Assembly: GCF_003062295.1 (NCBI RefSeq) | Contig: NZ_PYCN01000002.1 | Span: 496,001 to 560,000 of the forward strand | Direction of reading: 5' to 3' | DNA length: 64,000 nt | Source of the DNA: Bradyrhizobium algeriense | GTDB lineage: Bacteria > Pseudomonadota > Alphaproteobacteria > Rhizobiales > Xanthobacteraceae | Part shown: one piece after another, positions 18,189 to 28,523 of the stretch | How the letters are laid out: each line of letters begins with the position of its first letter | How positions within the stretch are numbered: position 1 is the first letter of the stretch | Position numbers and translations under genes: made by a program | Notes under the pieces: generated by a model | Database searches by the model: none | Told to the model about the DNA's origin: nothing | Seen by the model: the letters and a program-made list of their open reading frames with translations, nothing else

Positions 18189-19202
18189 ATGACCGTGCTC
18201 GTCACAGGTGGCGCCGGCTATATCGGAAGTCACACGGTTCATGCGCTGGCGGATGCCGGCGAAAGCGTCGTCGTGATCGATAATCTGTCCACCGGATTCT
18301 CCGCCTTCCTGCCGGAAGGCGTGCCGCTGTTCATCGGCGACGCCGGCGATGAAAACCTCGTCGCAGGCGTGATCGCCCAGCACGGCATCGAGAGCATCAT
18401 TCATTTCGCCGGCTCCATCGTGGTGCCGGATTCGGTGCGCGATCCGCTCGGCTATTATCGCAACAACACCATGACGACCCGCAGCCTCTTGAATGCCGCG
18501 GTCAAGGGCGGCGTCAACAAATTCATCTTTTCGTCGACGGCTGCCGTCTACGGCAATCCGGACCAAGTGCCGGTGCCGGAACATGCGCCGACGCGGCCGG
18601 CGTCGCCCTACGGCTCTTCCAAGCTGATGACGGAAATCATGCTGCACGATGTCGCTTCCGCGCATGGCATGAACTATGTCGTGCTGCGCTACTTCAACGT
18701 CGCCGGCGCCGATCCTTTGGGCCGCTGCGGCCTCGCCACCGTCGGCGCCACACATCTGCTCAAGATCGCGGTCGAAGCCGCCACCGGCCAGCGCGCCAAG
18801 ATCGACGTGTACGGCACTGACTACCCGACGCCGGACGGAAGCTGCATCCGCGATTTCATCCATGTCAGCGATCTCGCGCAGGCCCATCGCGCCGCGCTGG
18901 CCTATTTGCGCGACGGCAAAAGCTCGATCACGCTGAACTGCGGTTACGGCCGCGGCTACTCCGTGCTCGAAACCATCGAAGCCGTCCGCCGCGTCTCCGG
19001 GCGCAATTTCGCGGTTTCATATGCGCCGCGCCGCCCCGGCGACATCATGACGATGGTCGCTGACGTCAGCCGCATTCATGCGACGCTGGACTGGACACCG
19101 CAATTCGACAATCTCGAGACCATCGCCTCCCACGCGCTGGCCTGGGAACAGAAGCTGTTCCACGACCGCGGCGGCCTTCCGCAGCATGCGGAATCAGCCT
19201 GA
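18189..19202 (+). CDS. galE: UDP-glucose 4-epimerase
   Basis: The 337-residue SDR has the classic GalE start TVLVTGGAGYIGSHTVHAL, IDNLSTG, the SSTAAVYG serine, an SPYGSSKLMTE Tyr/Lys catalytic pair, YFNVAGADP, and the RRPGD segment near the C-terminus. It interconverts UDP-Glc and UDP-Gal for surface glycans. A GAGAGGTGG Shine-Dalgarno lies just before the ATG at 18189. It stands alone between divergent lpcC and the downstream msbA-like gene (103 bp gap). Confidence 0.94.
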   Translation: MTVLVTGGAGYIGSHTVHALADAGESVVVIDNLSTGFSAFLPEGVPLFIGDAGDENLVAGVIAQHGIESIIHFAGSIVVPDSVRDPLGYYRNNTMTTRSLLNAAVKGGVNKFIFSSTAAVYGNPDQVPVPEHAPTRPASPYGSSKLMTEIMLHDVASAHGMNYVVLRYFNVAGADPLGRCGLATVGATHLLKIAVEAATGQRAKIDVYGTDYPTPDGSCIRDFIHVSDLAQAHRAALAYLRDGKSSITLNCGYGRGYSVLETIEAVRRVSGRNFAVSYAPRRPGDIMTMVADVSRIHATLDWTPQFDNLETIASHALAWEQKLFHDRGGLPQHAESA

Positions 19203-19305
19203 AATCAAGCGCTTATTTGGCTTGAAAAAGCCCCGCCAAGCAGGCAAGGACTAACCCGCAGCAGCCCTGACGCGCCGGCTACGAAGCGCCGTCAATGGAA
19301 CGCGG

Positions 19306-21126
19306 ATGACCGAACTTCCAAGAGAAAATCCGAGAAAAATCACCGACGACCCCTATGGCGCGGCGATCCTGATCAGGCGTCTGGTCGCCGAACAGGGGCT
19401 CGCCTACTGGCGGCGCTATCTGCTCGCCTTCGCGCTGATGGGGCTTGCGGCGGCGACCACCGCCGGTTCCGCCTATTTGCTCGGCGAGGTCATCAACAAG
19501 GCCTATGTCGACAAGGATGTGCGCGGCATTGCGGTCCTGTCGCTGGTCACCATCGCCATCTTCACCATCAAGGGCGCGGCGACCTATGGGCACACCGTGA
19601 TCCTGTCGCAGATCGGCAACGCGATCCTCGCCAACAACCAGCGCCGTCTGTTCGCCAAGCTGATGAGCGAAAACATCGCGTTCTTCTCCGAGCGGCATTC
19701 CTCGGAATTTCTAGCGCGGCTGACCGCCGGCGCCACCGCGGTGACGCAGGTGCTCAATCTCCTGATCAACGCCATCGGGCGCGATCTGCTGTCACTGATC
19801 GCGCTCGTCGTCGTCATGGTATTGACCGATCCTTTGATGGCGCTGCTGGGTTTTGCGGTGGCGCCGCCGGCGATGATTGTGCTGCGCAAGCTGGTGAAGC
19901 GCATCAAGGGCCTCGCGCACAACCAGTTCTCCGGCACCGCCGACATCATGGAGACGATGCAGGAATCCCTGCAGGGCATCCGCACGGTGAAAGCCTTCGC
20001 GCTCGAGCAGGCGATGCGCGAGCGCATCGACGCCAGCATCACCGCGGTCGAGCGTAACGCCAACAAGATGGCGCGGGTTTCCAACCGCTCCAGCCCGCTG
20101 ATGGAGACGCTCGGCGGTTTCGCGATCGCGGGCGGCCTGATGTACGGCGGTTACCGGGTAGTCGCGATGGGCGCTTCGCCCGGCCAGTTCTTCTCGTTCC
20201 TGACCGCGTTCCTGCTGGCCTATGAGCCGGCCAAGCGGCTGGCGCGGCTCAACATCGAGCTCAACAGCAACCTGATCGGCGCGCGCAAGCTCTTGGAGAT
20301 CGTCGACAGCCCGCCGAGCGAGCCCGACGACAGTGACAAGCCGGCGCTGAAGCTCAGCGATGCCCGCGTCGAATTCCGCGACGTCACTTTCGGCTACCGG
20401 CCAAACGAGCCGGTGCTGCGCCGCATGAGTTTTGTCGCCGAACCCGGCAAGACCACCGCGCTGGTCGGCCCGTCCGGTGGCGGCAAGTCAACGGTGCTGG
20501 CGCTGCTGCTGCGGCTCTATGAAGTGAACGACGGCGCCATCCTGATCGACGGCCAGGCGATCTCGGGCGTATCGCGCCATTCGCTGCGCGCCCAGACCGG
20601 CTATGTCGGACAGGACGTCTATCTGTTCCGCGACACGGTCGGCGCCAACATCGCGTTCGGCAAGGAAGGCGCCACCCAGGACGAGATCGTGGCGGCGGCG
20701 AAGGCGGCCTGCGCGCATGACTTCATCATGGGCTTTCCGCTCGGCTACGACACGCCCGTCGGCGAGCATGGCACGCAGCTATCCGGCGGCCAGCGCCAGC
20801 GCATCGCAGTCGCCCGGGCGTTGCTCAAGAACGCGCCGATCATCCTGCTCGACGAAGCAACTGCCGCGCTGGACTCCGAGTCCGAAAAAGCCGTGCAGGA
20901 GGCGATCGAGCATCTCTGCCAGAACCGCACCACCATCGTGATCGCCCACCGCCTGCACACCATCATGCACGCCGACGCCATTCTAGTGGTCGAGGGCGGG
21001 GAGATCGTCGAGCGCGGCCAGCATGACGATTTGCTGCGGCGCGCCGGCCGCTACGCCTCGTTCTTCCGCCTGCAACAGCGCGACGCCGGCCATCCCAGTC
21101 TGGCGCCGGTCAGCGCAACCGCGTAA
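19306..21126 (+). CDS. msbA: ABC exporter, MsbA-like lipid A-core flippase
   Basis: The 606-residue fused ABC exporter has six membrane segments (about residues 35-320) and a C-terminal ATPase: Walker A GPSGGGKST near 387, signature LSGGQRQR near 491, Walker B IILLDEATAALDSES near 511, and the H-loop IVIAHRLHT. Length, single-chain layout and position beside LPS genes fit MsbA, which flips lipid A-core across the inner membrane. Rhizobial genomes carry several such exporters, so another lipid or glycan substrate is possible. It follows galE by 103 bp and a FAH-family gene follows 44 bp later. Confidence 0.8.
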   Translation: MTELPRENPRKITDDPYGAAILIRRLVAEQGLAYWRRYLLAFALMGLAAATTAGSAYLLGEVINKAYVDKDVRGIAVLSLVTIAIFTIKGAATYGHTVILSQIGNAILANNQRRLFAKLMSENIAFFSERHSSEFLARLTAGATAVTQVLNLLINAIGRDLLSLIALVVVMVLTDPLMALLGFAVAPPAMIVLRKLVKRIKGLAHNQFSGTADIMETMQESLQGIRTVKAFALEQAMRERIDASITAVERNANKMARVSNRSSPLMETLGGFAIAGGLMYGGYRVVAMGASPGQFFSFLTAFLLAYEPAKRLARLNIELNSNLIGARKLLEIVDSPPSEPDDSDKPALKLSDARVEFRDVTFGYRPNEPVLRRMSFVAEPGKTTALVGPSGGGKSTVLALLLRLYEVNDGAILIDGQAISGVSRHSLRAQTGYVGQDVYLFRDTVGANIAFGKEGATQDEIVAAAKAACAHDFIMGFPLGYDTPVGEHGTQLSGGQRQRIAVARALLKNAPIILLDEATAALDSESEKAVQEAIEHLCQNRTTIVIAHRLHTIMHADAILVVEGGEIVERGQHDDLLRRAGRYASFFRLQQRDAGHPSLAPVSATA

Positions 21127-21170
21127 GGCTATTCCTGAATTTCCAACCGTAACCTCCCGAGACCTTCTTC

Positions 21171-21872
21171 ATGAACGCAGCCTCCTACGTCATATCAGCA
21201 GCCCCGCAGCCCACCCTTCCCGTCGTCGGCGAAACAGGGACCTATCCGGTCCGCCGCATCTGGTGCGTCGGGCGCAACTATCTCGAGCACATCCGCGAGA
21301 TGGGCAATGACGAGCGCGCGCCGCCGTTCTTCTTCGCCAAGCACGCCGACATGCTGGTGCCCGACGGCGCCACGATCCCCTATCCGCCGCTGACCAAGGA
21401 TCTGCATCACGAGGTCGAACTGATCGTCGCGATGAAGAGCGGCGGCCTCAACATCTCGGCCGAGAAGGCGCTCGACCATGTCTACGGCTATGCCGTCGGC
21501 ATCGACCTCACCCGCCGCGACCTGCAGATCGCCTCGCGCAAGAAGGAGCGGCCGTGGGAAGTCGGCAAGTCGTTCGACTATTCCGCGCCCTGCTCCGCGA
21601 TCCAGCCGGCCGCCAAGATCGGCCATCCCACCAAGGGCAAGATCTGGCTGACGGTGAACGGCACGGAAACCCAAAAAGGTGATCTGACCGAACTGATCTG
21701 GAACGTGCCGGAGATCATCTGGCAGCTCTCACAACAGGTAAAACTCGCCGCCGGCGACATCATCATGACGGGCACGCCCGCCGGCGTCTCCCAGCTCAAC
21801 CCCGGCGACCAGATCGAGTGCGGCGTCGACGGCGTCGGCACGCTGAAGGTTGCGATCGGCAAGCCGGAATAG
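21171..21872 (+). CDS. fumarylacetoacetate hydrolase family protein (fumarylpyruvate hydrolase-like)
   Basis: The 233-residue protein has the FAH fold motifs: IWCVGRNYLEHIREMG, the metal ligands in LHHEVELIVAM, GYAVGIDLTRRDLQ, KSFDYSAPCS, and IMTGTPAGVSQLNPGD at the C-terminus. Short single-domain members cleave acylpyruvates such as fumarylpyruvate in aromatic-ring degradation. A clear intrinsic terminator follows at 21896-21924. Nothing else for gentisate breakdown is adjacent, so substrate is uncertain. The 44 bp gap to msbA may be operonic but no functional link is evident. Confidence 0.87.
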   Translation: MNAASYVISAAPQPTLPVVGETGTYPVRRIWCVGRNYLEHIREMGNDERAPPFFFAKHADMLVPDGATIPYPPLTKDLHHEVELIVAMKSGGLNISAEKALDHVYGYAVGIDLTRRDLQIASRKKERPWEVGKSFDYSAPCSAIQPAAKIGHPTKGKIWLTVNGTETQKGDLTELIWNVPEIIWQLSQQVKLAAGDIIMTGTPAGVSQLNPGDQIECGVDGVGTLKVAIGKPE

Positions 21873-21895
21873 AACTGAAAGCCATCGCGAAATGC

Positions 21896-21924
21896 AAAGC
21901 CCCGGACCTGATCCGGGGCTTTTT
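21896..21924 (+). terminator. intrinsic terminator after the FAH-family gene
   Basis: A 9-bp perfect stem AGCCCCGGA / TCCGGGGCT with a 5-nt loop (CCTGA) is followed by a run of five T, 24 bases after the stop at 21872. This is a textbook Rho-independent terminator for the plus strand. Confidence 0.88.
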
Positions 21925-21934
21925 CGTTGAGCCG

Positions 21935-22021
21935 GTAGGATGGGTTGAGCCCTTGCGAAACCCATCGCGATCATCGGATGCAAATGATGGGTATCGCTTC
22001 GCTCCACCCATCCATCCTACG
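21935..22021. repeat. palindromic intergenic repeat (GTAGGATGGGT type)
   Basis: The left end GTAGGATGGGT (21935-21945) pairs with ACCCATCCATCCTAC at 22006-22020, and an inner AACCCATC at 21959-21966 pairs roughly with GATGGGT at 21986-21992. I associate this pattern with interspersed repeats common in Bradyrhizobium genomes; the four-base ATCC duplication in the right arm is a local variant. Confidence 0.7.
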
Positions 22022-22158
22022 CATTGCTCGGATTACGCCGCAGCCGCGCGCGCCTGATACCGCGCCCCGGCACTTTCGGTTGCAAGATCCGCAAAACTGA
22101 CACAGATTTCAACTATTGCCGGAGAATAACGGCGAATGTCGGATCGGAGGACACGTCC

Positions 22159-22473
22159 ATGATCAAGGTAAGCGTAATGTATCCCAATACACCCGGCGGG
22201 CGCTTCGATCACGATTACTACCGCGACAAGCATATGCCGCTGGTGAAAGCCCGCATGGGCGATGCGTGCAAGTCCTATACGGTCGACAAAGGCATGGCCG
22301 GCGGCGCACCCGGCGCTCCCGCCACCTATGTCGGGATGTGTCATATCTTCTGCGACTCGGTCGAGGCCTTCCAGGCCGGCTTTGGACCGCATGCCAAGGA
22401 GATCATGGCCGACATCCCGAACTATACCGACCAGTCTCCGGTCATTCAAATCAGCGAAGTCGTCGTAGGCTGA
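22159..22473 (+). CDS. EthD-like small ferredoxin-fold protein
   Basis: The 104-residue protein (MIKVSVMYPNTPGGRFDHDY) has the dimeric alpha-beta barrel EthD pattern, including YYRDKHMPLVKARMG and a second half FQAGFGPHAKEIMADIPNYT. Family members occur beside ether or aromatic degradation genes and in polyketide pathways, mostly without a proven reaction. The ATG at 22159 has a strong GGAGG eight bases upstream, which decides the start over a longer open frame from 22024. It appears to be monocistronic, flanked by repeats on both sides. Confidence 0.82.
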   Translation: MIKVSVMYPNTPGGRFDHDYYRDKHMPLVKARMGDACKSYTVDKGMAGGAPGAPATYVGMCHIFCDSVEAFQAGFGPHAKEIMADIPNYTDQSPVIQISEVVVG

Positions 22474-22488
22474 CGACCCGGCAACCGT

Positions 22489-22552
22489 GCCCCGGATGAG
22501 CGACTTGTCCGCCGTAGCTCAACGAGCGTAGGCGGAAAGCGACATCCGGGGC
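22489..22552. repeat. palindromic intergenic repeat (CCGTAGCTC type)
   Basis: Outer arms GCCCCGGATG (22489-22498) and CATCCGGGGC (22543-22552) are perfect complements, and inner TCCGCC (22508-22513) pairs with GGCGGA (22531-22536), giving a cruciform-like element. It may also act as a terminator-like structure after the EthD-like gene, though no T-run follows. Confidence 0.65.
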
Positions 22553-22689
22553 GGCGTTCCCGCATATCGCTCCGCTCATGCGGGCTACTTGCTGTGGCTC
22601 AGGTGTGATTCGCCCTAGTGCCGGCTTCGGCCATAATGTTGCCGGAGCGAAGCTGTTTCTGGCTCCGCTTTTCCGCGGGGGCTTCATCC

Positions 22690-24456
22690 ATGCACGATCG
22701 GCGTCAACCGGCAGGTCAGCCGTCGTCTTTTGGCTGGCGCTGGATCGGACGTATGCTGCTGCTGCGCCGCGAGCAGGTCGCGTCGATCCTTGCGATGACG
22801 GGCGCGGTGTATGCCGCGGGTCTCGTCTTTCCCATCAGTACGCAGAAAGCGGTCGATACGATCGTGGCAGGACGGGCGGACTGGGCGCTCGCTGGCCTCG
22901 CGCTGACCGCGGTCGCCGCCGTCGGGCTTGAGGCGGCGGTTGCGTCCTGGCGTCAGAAGCTGGTGATCCGGCTTGTCGCCTTCATCGACCGGCGCGTGTC
23001 GCGCAAGGTCTTCGCGCATCTCATGCGAGCGCGCATCGACGGTGCGGATTTCCGCTCCGGCGACGTGCTCAATCATTTTCAGCAGGCGACAAAGGTCCGC
23101 GACTTCGTACTTTATCATCTGCCGCATGTCGTCTTCGATACCGGCGGCGCCATCGTCGCGCTGGGCCTGATGCTCTATTACGACCTCGTCGTCGGGCTAA
23201 CCTTGCTGGTGATCGCTCCGCTGCTGGCCATCCTCACACGCGAGCATCTGGGCGCGTTCCGGCTCGTCGCGGATGACTATTACGCCAGCATCGGTGCGCG
23301 GCAGAATGTTCTGTCCGAGAGCGTCAACGGCATTTCGACCATCAAGGCGCTGGCACTCGAAGGCGGCCGTATGCGCCGATGGGACCGCATCACCGGCGCG
23401 ATGCTCGACAAGCTCTGTCATCTGATGGATCTCAGCCGCGCTTTCATCCTCAGGTCGCAGATCGTCTCACGTGGACTCACATTGCTTGTGGTCGGGCTCG
23501 GCTGCTGGCGCATGTTTCAGGGGCATCTCACCGTCGGCGAACTGCTGGCGTTGCAGTTGCTCGCCGGCCGGATCACCGGACCGATCCTGGCCGCCGGAGA
23601 CGTCTACAGGACCTATCAGGAGGCGGACGTGGCTGTCCGCCGGATCGCCAAGTTCGTCTCCGAGCCGCGGGAGCAGGCGACCATCACTCCACCCGTCCGC
23701 GAATTTACGGCCGGAGGCATCGTGCTGTCGAACGTGTCGCTGACCTATCCCGGAGCGAACCGGCCGGCGCTGCACGACGTCAGCGTTGCGTTGCCGTCGC
23801 ACGGCGTCATCGCTCTTGTCGGCCGCAACGGTTCGGGCAAGTCGACCCTGATCCGGATCCTGCTCGGATTGCTCGGCGACTACTCCGGCCGGGTTGAGCT
23901 GTTCGGTCACGATCTCAGGCATTATGACCCGCGCTGGCTGCGCGGGAGGATCGGCGTGGTCGATCAGGACACGGCGCTGTTTTCGGGAACGGTGCGGGAG
24001 AATCTTGCGCCCGGCCGAGATGCTGACGATGCCGCGTTGCGTGAGGCCCTGGGTTTCTCCGATGCGCTGGGTTTTGTCGAGGCCCTGCCGGGTGGCACTG
24101 ACGCCGAGCTGAGCGAGGGCGGTCGCTCGCTGTCCGGCGGGCAGCGTCAGCGCCTGTCCATCGCCAGGGCCGTCGTGCGCAATCCGAAGCTTGCACTGTT
24201 CGATGAGCCGACGGCGTTTCTTGATGCCGAAGCCGCAGTGGCGCTGGAGAAACGGCTGGCCGTCTGGGGGCGAGATCGTCTGCTGATCCTCGTCTCGCAC
24301 CATCTCGCCGCGAAGCGCAGCGCCGATCGCATCCTGGTGCTTGAGGCTGGCCGTCTCGTCGGCGACGGCCCGCACGAGCAGCTCGTCAAAACCGCGCCGG
24401 AGTACGCCTCCCTGTGGTCCGACTATGCACGTTCCCTGGAGGGGGTCTCGTTGTGA
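22690..24456 (+). CDS. type I secretion-like ABC exporter (HlyB/LapB-type, no N-terminal peptidase domain)
   Basis: The 588-residue protein joins a six-helix membrane domain (about 30-320) to an ATPase with Walker A GRNGSGKST near 378, signature SLSGGQRQRLS near 480 and Walker B LALFDEPTAFLDAE. The membrane part contains NVLSESVNGISTIKALALE, typical of toxin/RTX exporters. It lacks the C39 or C39-like N-terminal domain of HlyB, and no HlyD-like adaptor, outer-membrane partner or RTX substrate is adjacent. The ATG at 22690 is chosen because the upstream extension is unlike the family. Its neighbours are repeats, suggesting an isolated insertion. A lipid or bacteriocin exporter is the alternative. 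Confidence 0.78.
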   Translation: MHDRRQPAGQPSSFGWRWIGRMLLLRREQVASILAMTGAVYAAGLVFPISTQKAVDTIVAGRADWALAGLALTAVAAVGLEAAVASWRQKLVIRLVAFIDRRVSRKVFAHLMRARIDGADFRSGDVLNHFQQATKVRDFVLYHLPHVVFDTGGAIVALGLMLYYDLVVGLTLLVIAPLLAILTREHLGAFRLVADDYYASIGARQNVLSESVNGISTIKALALEGGRMRRWDRITGAMLDKLCHLMDLSRAFILRSQIVSRGLTLLVVGLGCWRMFQGHLTVGELLALQLLAGRITGPILAAGDVYRTYQEADVAVRRIAKFVSEPREQATITPPVREFTAGGIVLSNVSLTYPGANRPALHDVSVALPSHGVIALVGRNGSGKSTLIRILLGLLGDYSGRVELFGHDLRHYDPRWLRGRIGVVDQDTALFSGTVRENLAPGRDADDAALREALGFSDALGFVEALPGGTDAELSEGGRSLSGGQRQRLSIARAVVRNPKLALFDEPTAFLDAEAAVALEKRLAVWGRDRLLILVSHHLAAKRSADRILVLEAGRLVGDGPHEQLVKTAPEYASLWSDYARSLEGVSL

Positions 24457-24815
24457 TCGAGACCTCAGTCGCACGAAGGTTTCGGTAGCCTCCTGCCCGC
24501 TTGCTTCACTACCCACCGCCCGCTGGCTGCGACAGAACCGCTTGTCGCGCAAATCACCAAAAGTCTGTCCAGCCCCCTTTGCAAAAATATTCCGCTTAAC
24601 CCGCAGGCCAAATCAGCGGCATAACTCCGCCCGTCTCACGGCAGATGAGGGGCGTTGGCCATCGTCACGAACGTGCGGTGAGATGCGATGGACGCGAGAG
24701 CTGCGACTGACGTGTGCAGCTTGAGCGTACGGCGAAGTCGTGTGGTCCTGACGCCGCGGTGCTGGCGTCAAGTTCTTCGAGAAGCATGCCGCGAGAAGGC
24801 GAAACTGTATCCACC

Positions 24816-24891
24816 GTCATTGCGAGCGAAGCGAAGCAATCCACGCCTCCGCAAGCTGCGAAATGGATTGCTTCGCTTCGCTCGCAATGAC
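24816..24891. repeat. long inverted repeat in a 506-bp gene-free stretch
   Basis: Two 28-bp arms, 24816-24843 and 24864-24891, are perfect reverse complements around a 20-bp loop; the arm starts GTCATTGCGAGCGAAGCGAA. When translated it yields the familiar spurious CERSEAI-type peptide, a sign of a widespread alphaproteobacterial repeat. The rest of 24457-24962 shows no supported gene. Confidence 0.85.
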
Positions 24892-24962
24892 GCGGAGAGG
24901 CCGCAGCGTACTGGATACCTCGCATGACGGCCCTGGCAGCCGACAATCGAGAAACAAAAGCC

Positions 24963-25115
24963 TCAGCTCCGCAACGCCTGTAGGCCCTTGAAGGTCAGCC
25001 GCTTGGGATCCCTCACGCCGGCCAGATAGAACTTGCGGATGAAGGCTACGGCCGCTTCGCGGTCGCAATCGGTCAGCGCCACGATGGCATCGACGGCTAT
25101 TCGCTGGGCGTCCAT
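24963..25115 (-). CDS. small hypothetical protein (50 residues)
   Basis: A 50-codon frame begins at the ATG at 25115, preceded by GAGGAAG with five-to-six-base spacing, and ends in TGA at 24963. It starts MDAQRIAVDAIVALTDCDRE and ends KRLTFKGLQALRS: a soluble, mostly helical small protein with balanced charge. I do not recognise a family. Ribosome-binding site, composition and a position clear of other genes favour real coding over chance. It is on the same strand as the monooxygenase downstream (25274 upward) but separated from it. Confidence 0.5.
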   Translation of the reverse strand: MDAQRIAVDAIVALTDCDREAAVAFIRKFYLAGVRDPKRLTFKGLQALRS

Positions 25116-25273
25116 GGGCTTCCTCGTGCTGTCAGGGGCCACAAGCCACGCAGCGTATAGGGACGCCGGTTAATCCGGCGTTAACCGTGAGGGAACCTTG
25201 AACGATTCGCGCTCGCCTACGTATACGCGAAATAACGCATGGGGCGTCGGGACGCACCTCGCGGTGGAACCGC

Positions 25274-26740
<1,467 letters not shown>

Positions 26741-26877
26741 GGCGCTCTCCCTGCTGCCCGATCTAATGGGCAGCAGGGAGGAATTGCAACTCGCATTGTC
26801 AGGTTGCCGCGGCGATACAGGCTGTATCGGAATTTACGATTGAATCTCAACGATCACGGGTTGTGCGGCCAACCAGC

Positions 26878-26904
26878 AAAAAGCCCCGGATCGCTCCGGG
26901 GCTT
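26878..26904 (-). terminator. intrinsic terminator after ahcY
   Basis: On the minus strand a 10-bp perfect stem AAGCCCCGGA / TCCGGGGCTT with loop GCGA ends in a T-run at 26878-26882. It lies 58 bp beyond the ahcY stop and closes the metK-ahcY transcription unit. Confidence 0.87.
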
Positions 26905-26962
26905 GCTGAGGCTCTGGCATTTACGTCAGGACGACACCTGCAGCGGCGCACCCTGCCTGAAA

Positions 26963-28396
26963 TCAATACCGGTAATGATCCGACTTGAACGGGCCTTCCG
27001 GCTTGACGCCGATATATTCGGCCTGGTCCTTGCGCAGTTCGGTCAGCTTGACGCCGATCTTGGCGAGATGCAGCCGGGCCACCTTCTCGTCCAGCGTCTT
27101 CGGCAGCACGTAGACCTTCTTCTCGTACTTGCCGTCCTTGTTGTTGGCCCAGAGCTCGATCTGCGCCAGCGTCTGGTTGGTGAACGACGCCGACATCACG
27201 AAGGAGGGATGGCCCATGGCGTTGCCGAGGTTCACGAGGCGGCCTTCCGACAGCAGGATGATGCGATGCTTGTCGGGGAATTCGATCTCGTCGACCTGCG
27301 GCTTGATGTTGGTCCACTTCAAATTACGAAGCCCTGCGATCTGGATCTCGTTGTCGAAGTGGCCGATGTTGCAGACGATGGCGCGATCCTTCATCGCGCG
27401 CATGTGGTCGATGGTGATGATGTCCTTGTTGCCGGTCGCGGTGACGAAGATGTCGGCGCGCGGGGCGGCGTCTTCCATGGTCACGACTTCATAGCCTTCC
27501 ATCGCAGCCTGCAGCGCGCAGATCGGATCGACTTCGGAAACCATGACACGGCAGCCGGCCTGGCGCAGCGAGGCGGCCGAGCCCTTGCCGACGTCGCCGA
27601 AGCCCGCAACCATCGCGGTCTTGCCGGACATCATCACGTCGGTGCCGCGGCGGATGCCGTCGACCAGCGATTCACGGCAACCATAGAGGTTGTCGAATTT
27701 CGACTTGGTGACGCTGTCGTTGACGTTGATGGCGGGGAACAGCAGCTTGCCTTCCTTCTCCATATTGTAGAGCCGGTGCACGCCCGTGGTGGTCTCTTCG
27801 GAAACGCCTTTGATGTTCTTGGCGATCTCGGAGAAGTAGCCCTTCGGCTTTTCCTTCAGGATCTTCTTGATCAGCGCGAAGAACACTTCCTCTTCTTCCG
27901 ACTCCGGCTTGTCGAGGAACTTGACGTCGCCGTTCTCGGCGCGCAGGCCGTGATGCACCAGCATGGTGGCGTCGCCGCCGTCATCGAGGATCATGTTGGG
28001 CGTGCCGCCGCCGTGCCAGTCGAACAGCTTTGCGGTGTAGTCCCAGTATTCGGCGAGCGTTTCGCCCTTCACCGCAAACACCGGAATGCCGGCGGCCGCG
28101 ATGGCGGCTGCCGCATGGTCCTGCGTCGAGTAGATGTTGCACGACACCCAGCGGATATCGGCGCCGAGGGCCGCCAGCGTCTCGATCAAGACCGCGGTCT
28201 GGATCGTCATGTGCAGGGAGCCGGCGATGCGGGCGCCCTTCAACGGCTGCTTCGGGCCGTATTCCTCGCGGGTCGCCATCAGGCCGGGCATTTCGGTCTC
28301 GGCCAGCGAGATTTCCTTGCGGCCGAATTCGGCGAGCGAGATGTCCTTGACGATATAGTCGGTGAAGGCGGGCTTCTTGGCGGCGGCGGTGGTCAT
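26963..28396 (-). CDS. ahcY: adenosylhomocysteinase (S-adenosylhomocysteine hydrolase)
   Basis: The 477-residue enzyme has the AhcY hallmarks: [49 protein letters not shown], the NAD-binding [15 protein letters not shown], and the C-terminal KSDHYRY. It removes the methyltransferase product SAH, yielding adenosine and homocysteine. An in-frame extension to 28585 runs into a palindromic repeat, so the ATG at 28396 is preferred. It lies 127 bp downstream of metK with the repeat between them; an intrinsic terminator follows. No SAH riboswitch was recognised upstream. Confidence 0.96.
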   Translation of the reverse strand: MTTAAAKKPAFTDYIVKDISLAEFGRKEISLAETEMPGLMATREEYGPKQPLKGARIAGSLHMTIQTAVLIETLAALGADIRWVSCNIYSTQDHAAAAIAAAGIPVFAVKGETLAEYWDYTAKLFDWHGGGTPNMILDDGGDATMLVHHGLRAENGDVKFLDKPESEEEEVFFALIKKILKEKPKGYFSEIAKNIKGVSEETTTGVHRLYNMEKEGKLLFPAINVNDSVTKSKFDNLYGCRESLVDGIRRGTDVMMSGKTAMVAGFGDVGKGSAASLRQAGCRVMVSEVDPICALQAAMEGYEVVTMEDAAPRADIFVTATGNKDIITIDHMRAMKDRAIVCNIGHFDNEIQIAGLRNLKWTNIKPQVDEIEFPDKHRIILLSEGRLVNLGNAMGHPSFVMSASFTNQTLAQIELWANNKDGKYEKKVYVLPKTLDEKVARLHLAKIGVKLTELRKDQAEYIGVKPEGPFKSDHYRY

Positions 28397-28419
28397 GGGG
28401 AGTTTCCCTTTGTGGAGTT

Positions 28420-28514
28420 CGTCATTCCGGGGCGCGCGTGAGCCACGAACCCGGAATCTCGAGATCATGGAAAAGATTCCGGGTTCACCGCTATGGCGGT
28501 GCCCCGAAATGACG
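28420..28514. repeat. nested palindromic repeat between metK and ahcY
   Basis: Outer arms CGTCATTCCGGGGC (28420-28433) and GCCCCGAAATGACG (28501-28514) are near-perfect complements, and inner arms GAACCCGGAATCT (28447-28459) and AGATTCCGGGTTC (28474-28486) are perfect. The element fills almost the whole metK-ahcY spacer and would form a strong structure in the shared transcript. Confidence 0.82.
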
Positions 28515-28523
28515 GTGTTAAAG

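Noticed and set aside
24665..24946. Minus-strand frame with a CERSEAI-type peptide
   Set aside because: It is translation of the 28-bp inverted repeat at 24816-24891, a common artefact.
28397..28523. Possible SAH riboswitch before ahcY
   Set aside because: The structure seen is explained by the nested intergenic repeat, and the conserved SAH-riboswitch core was not recognised.
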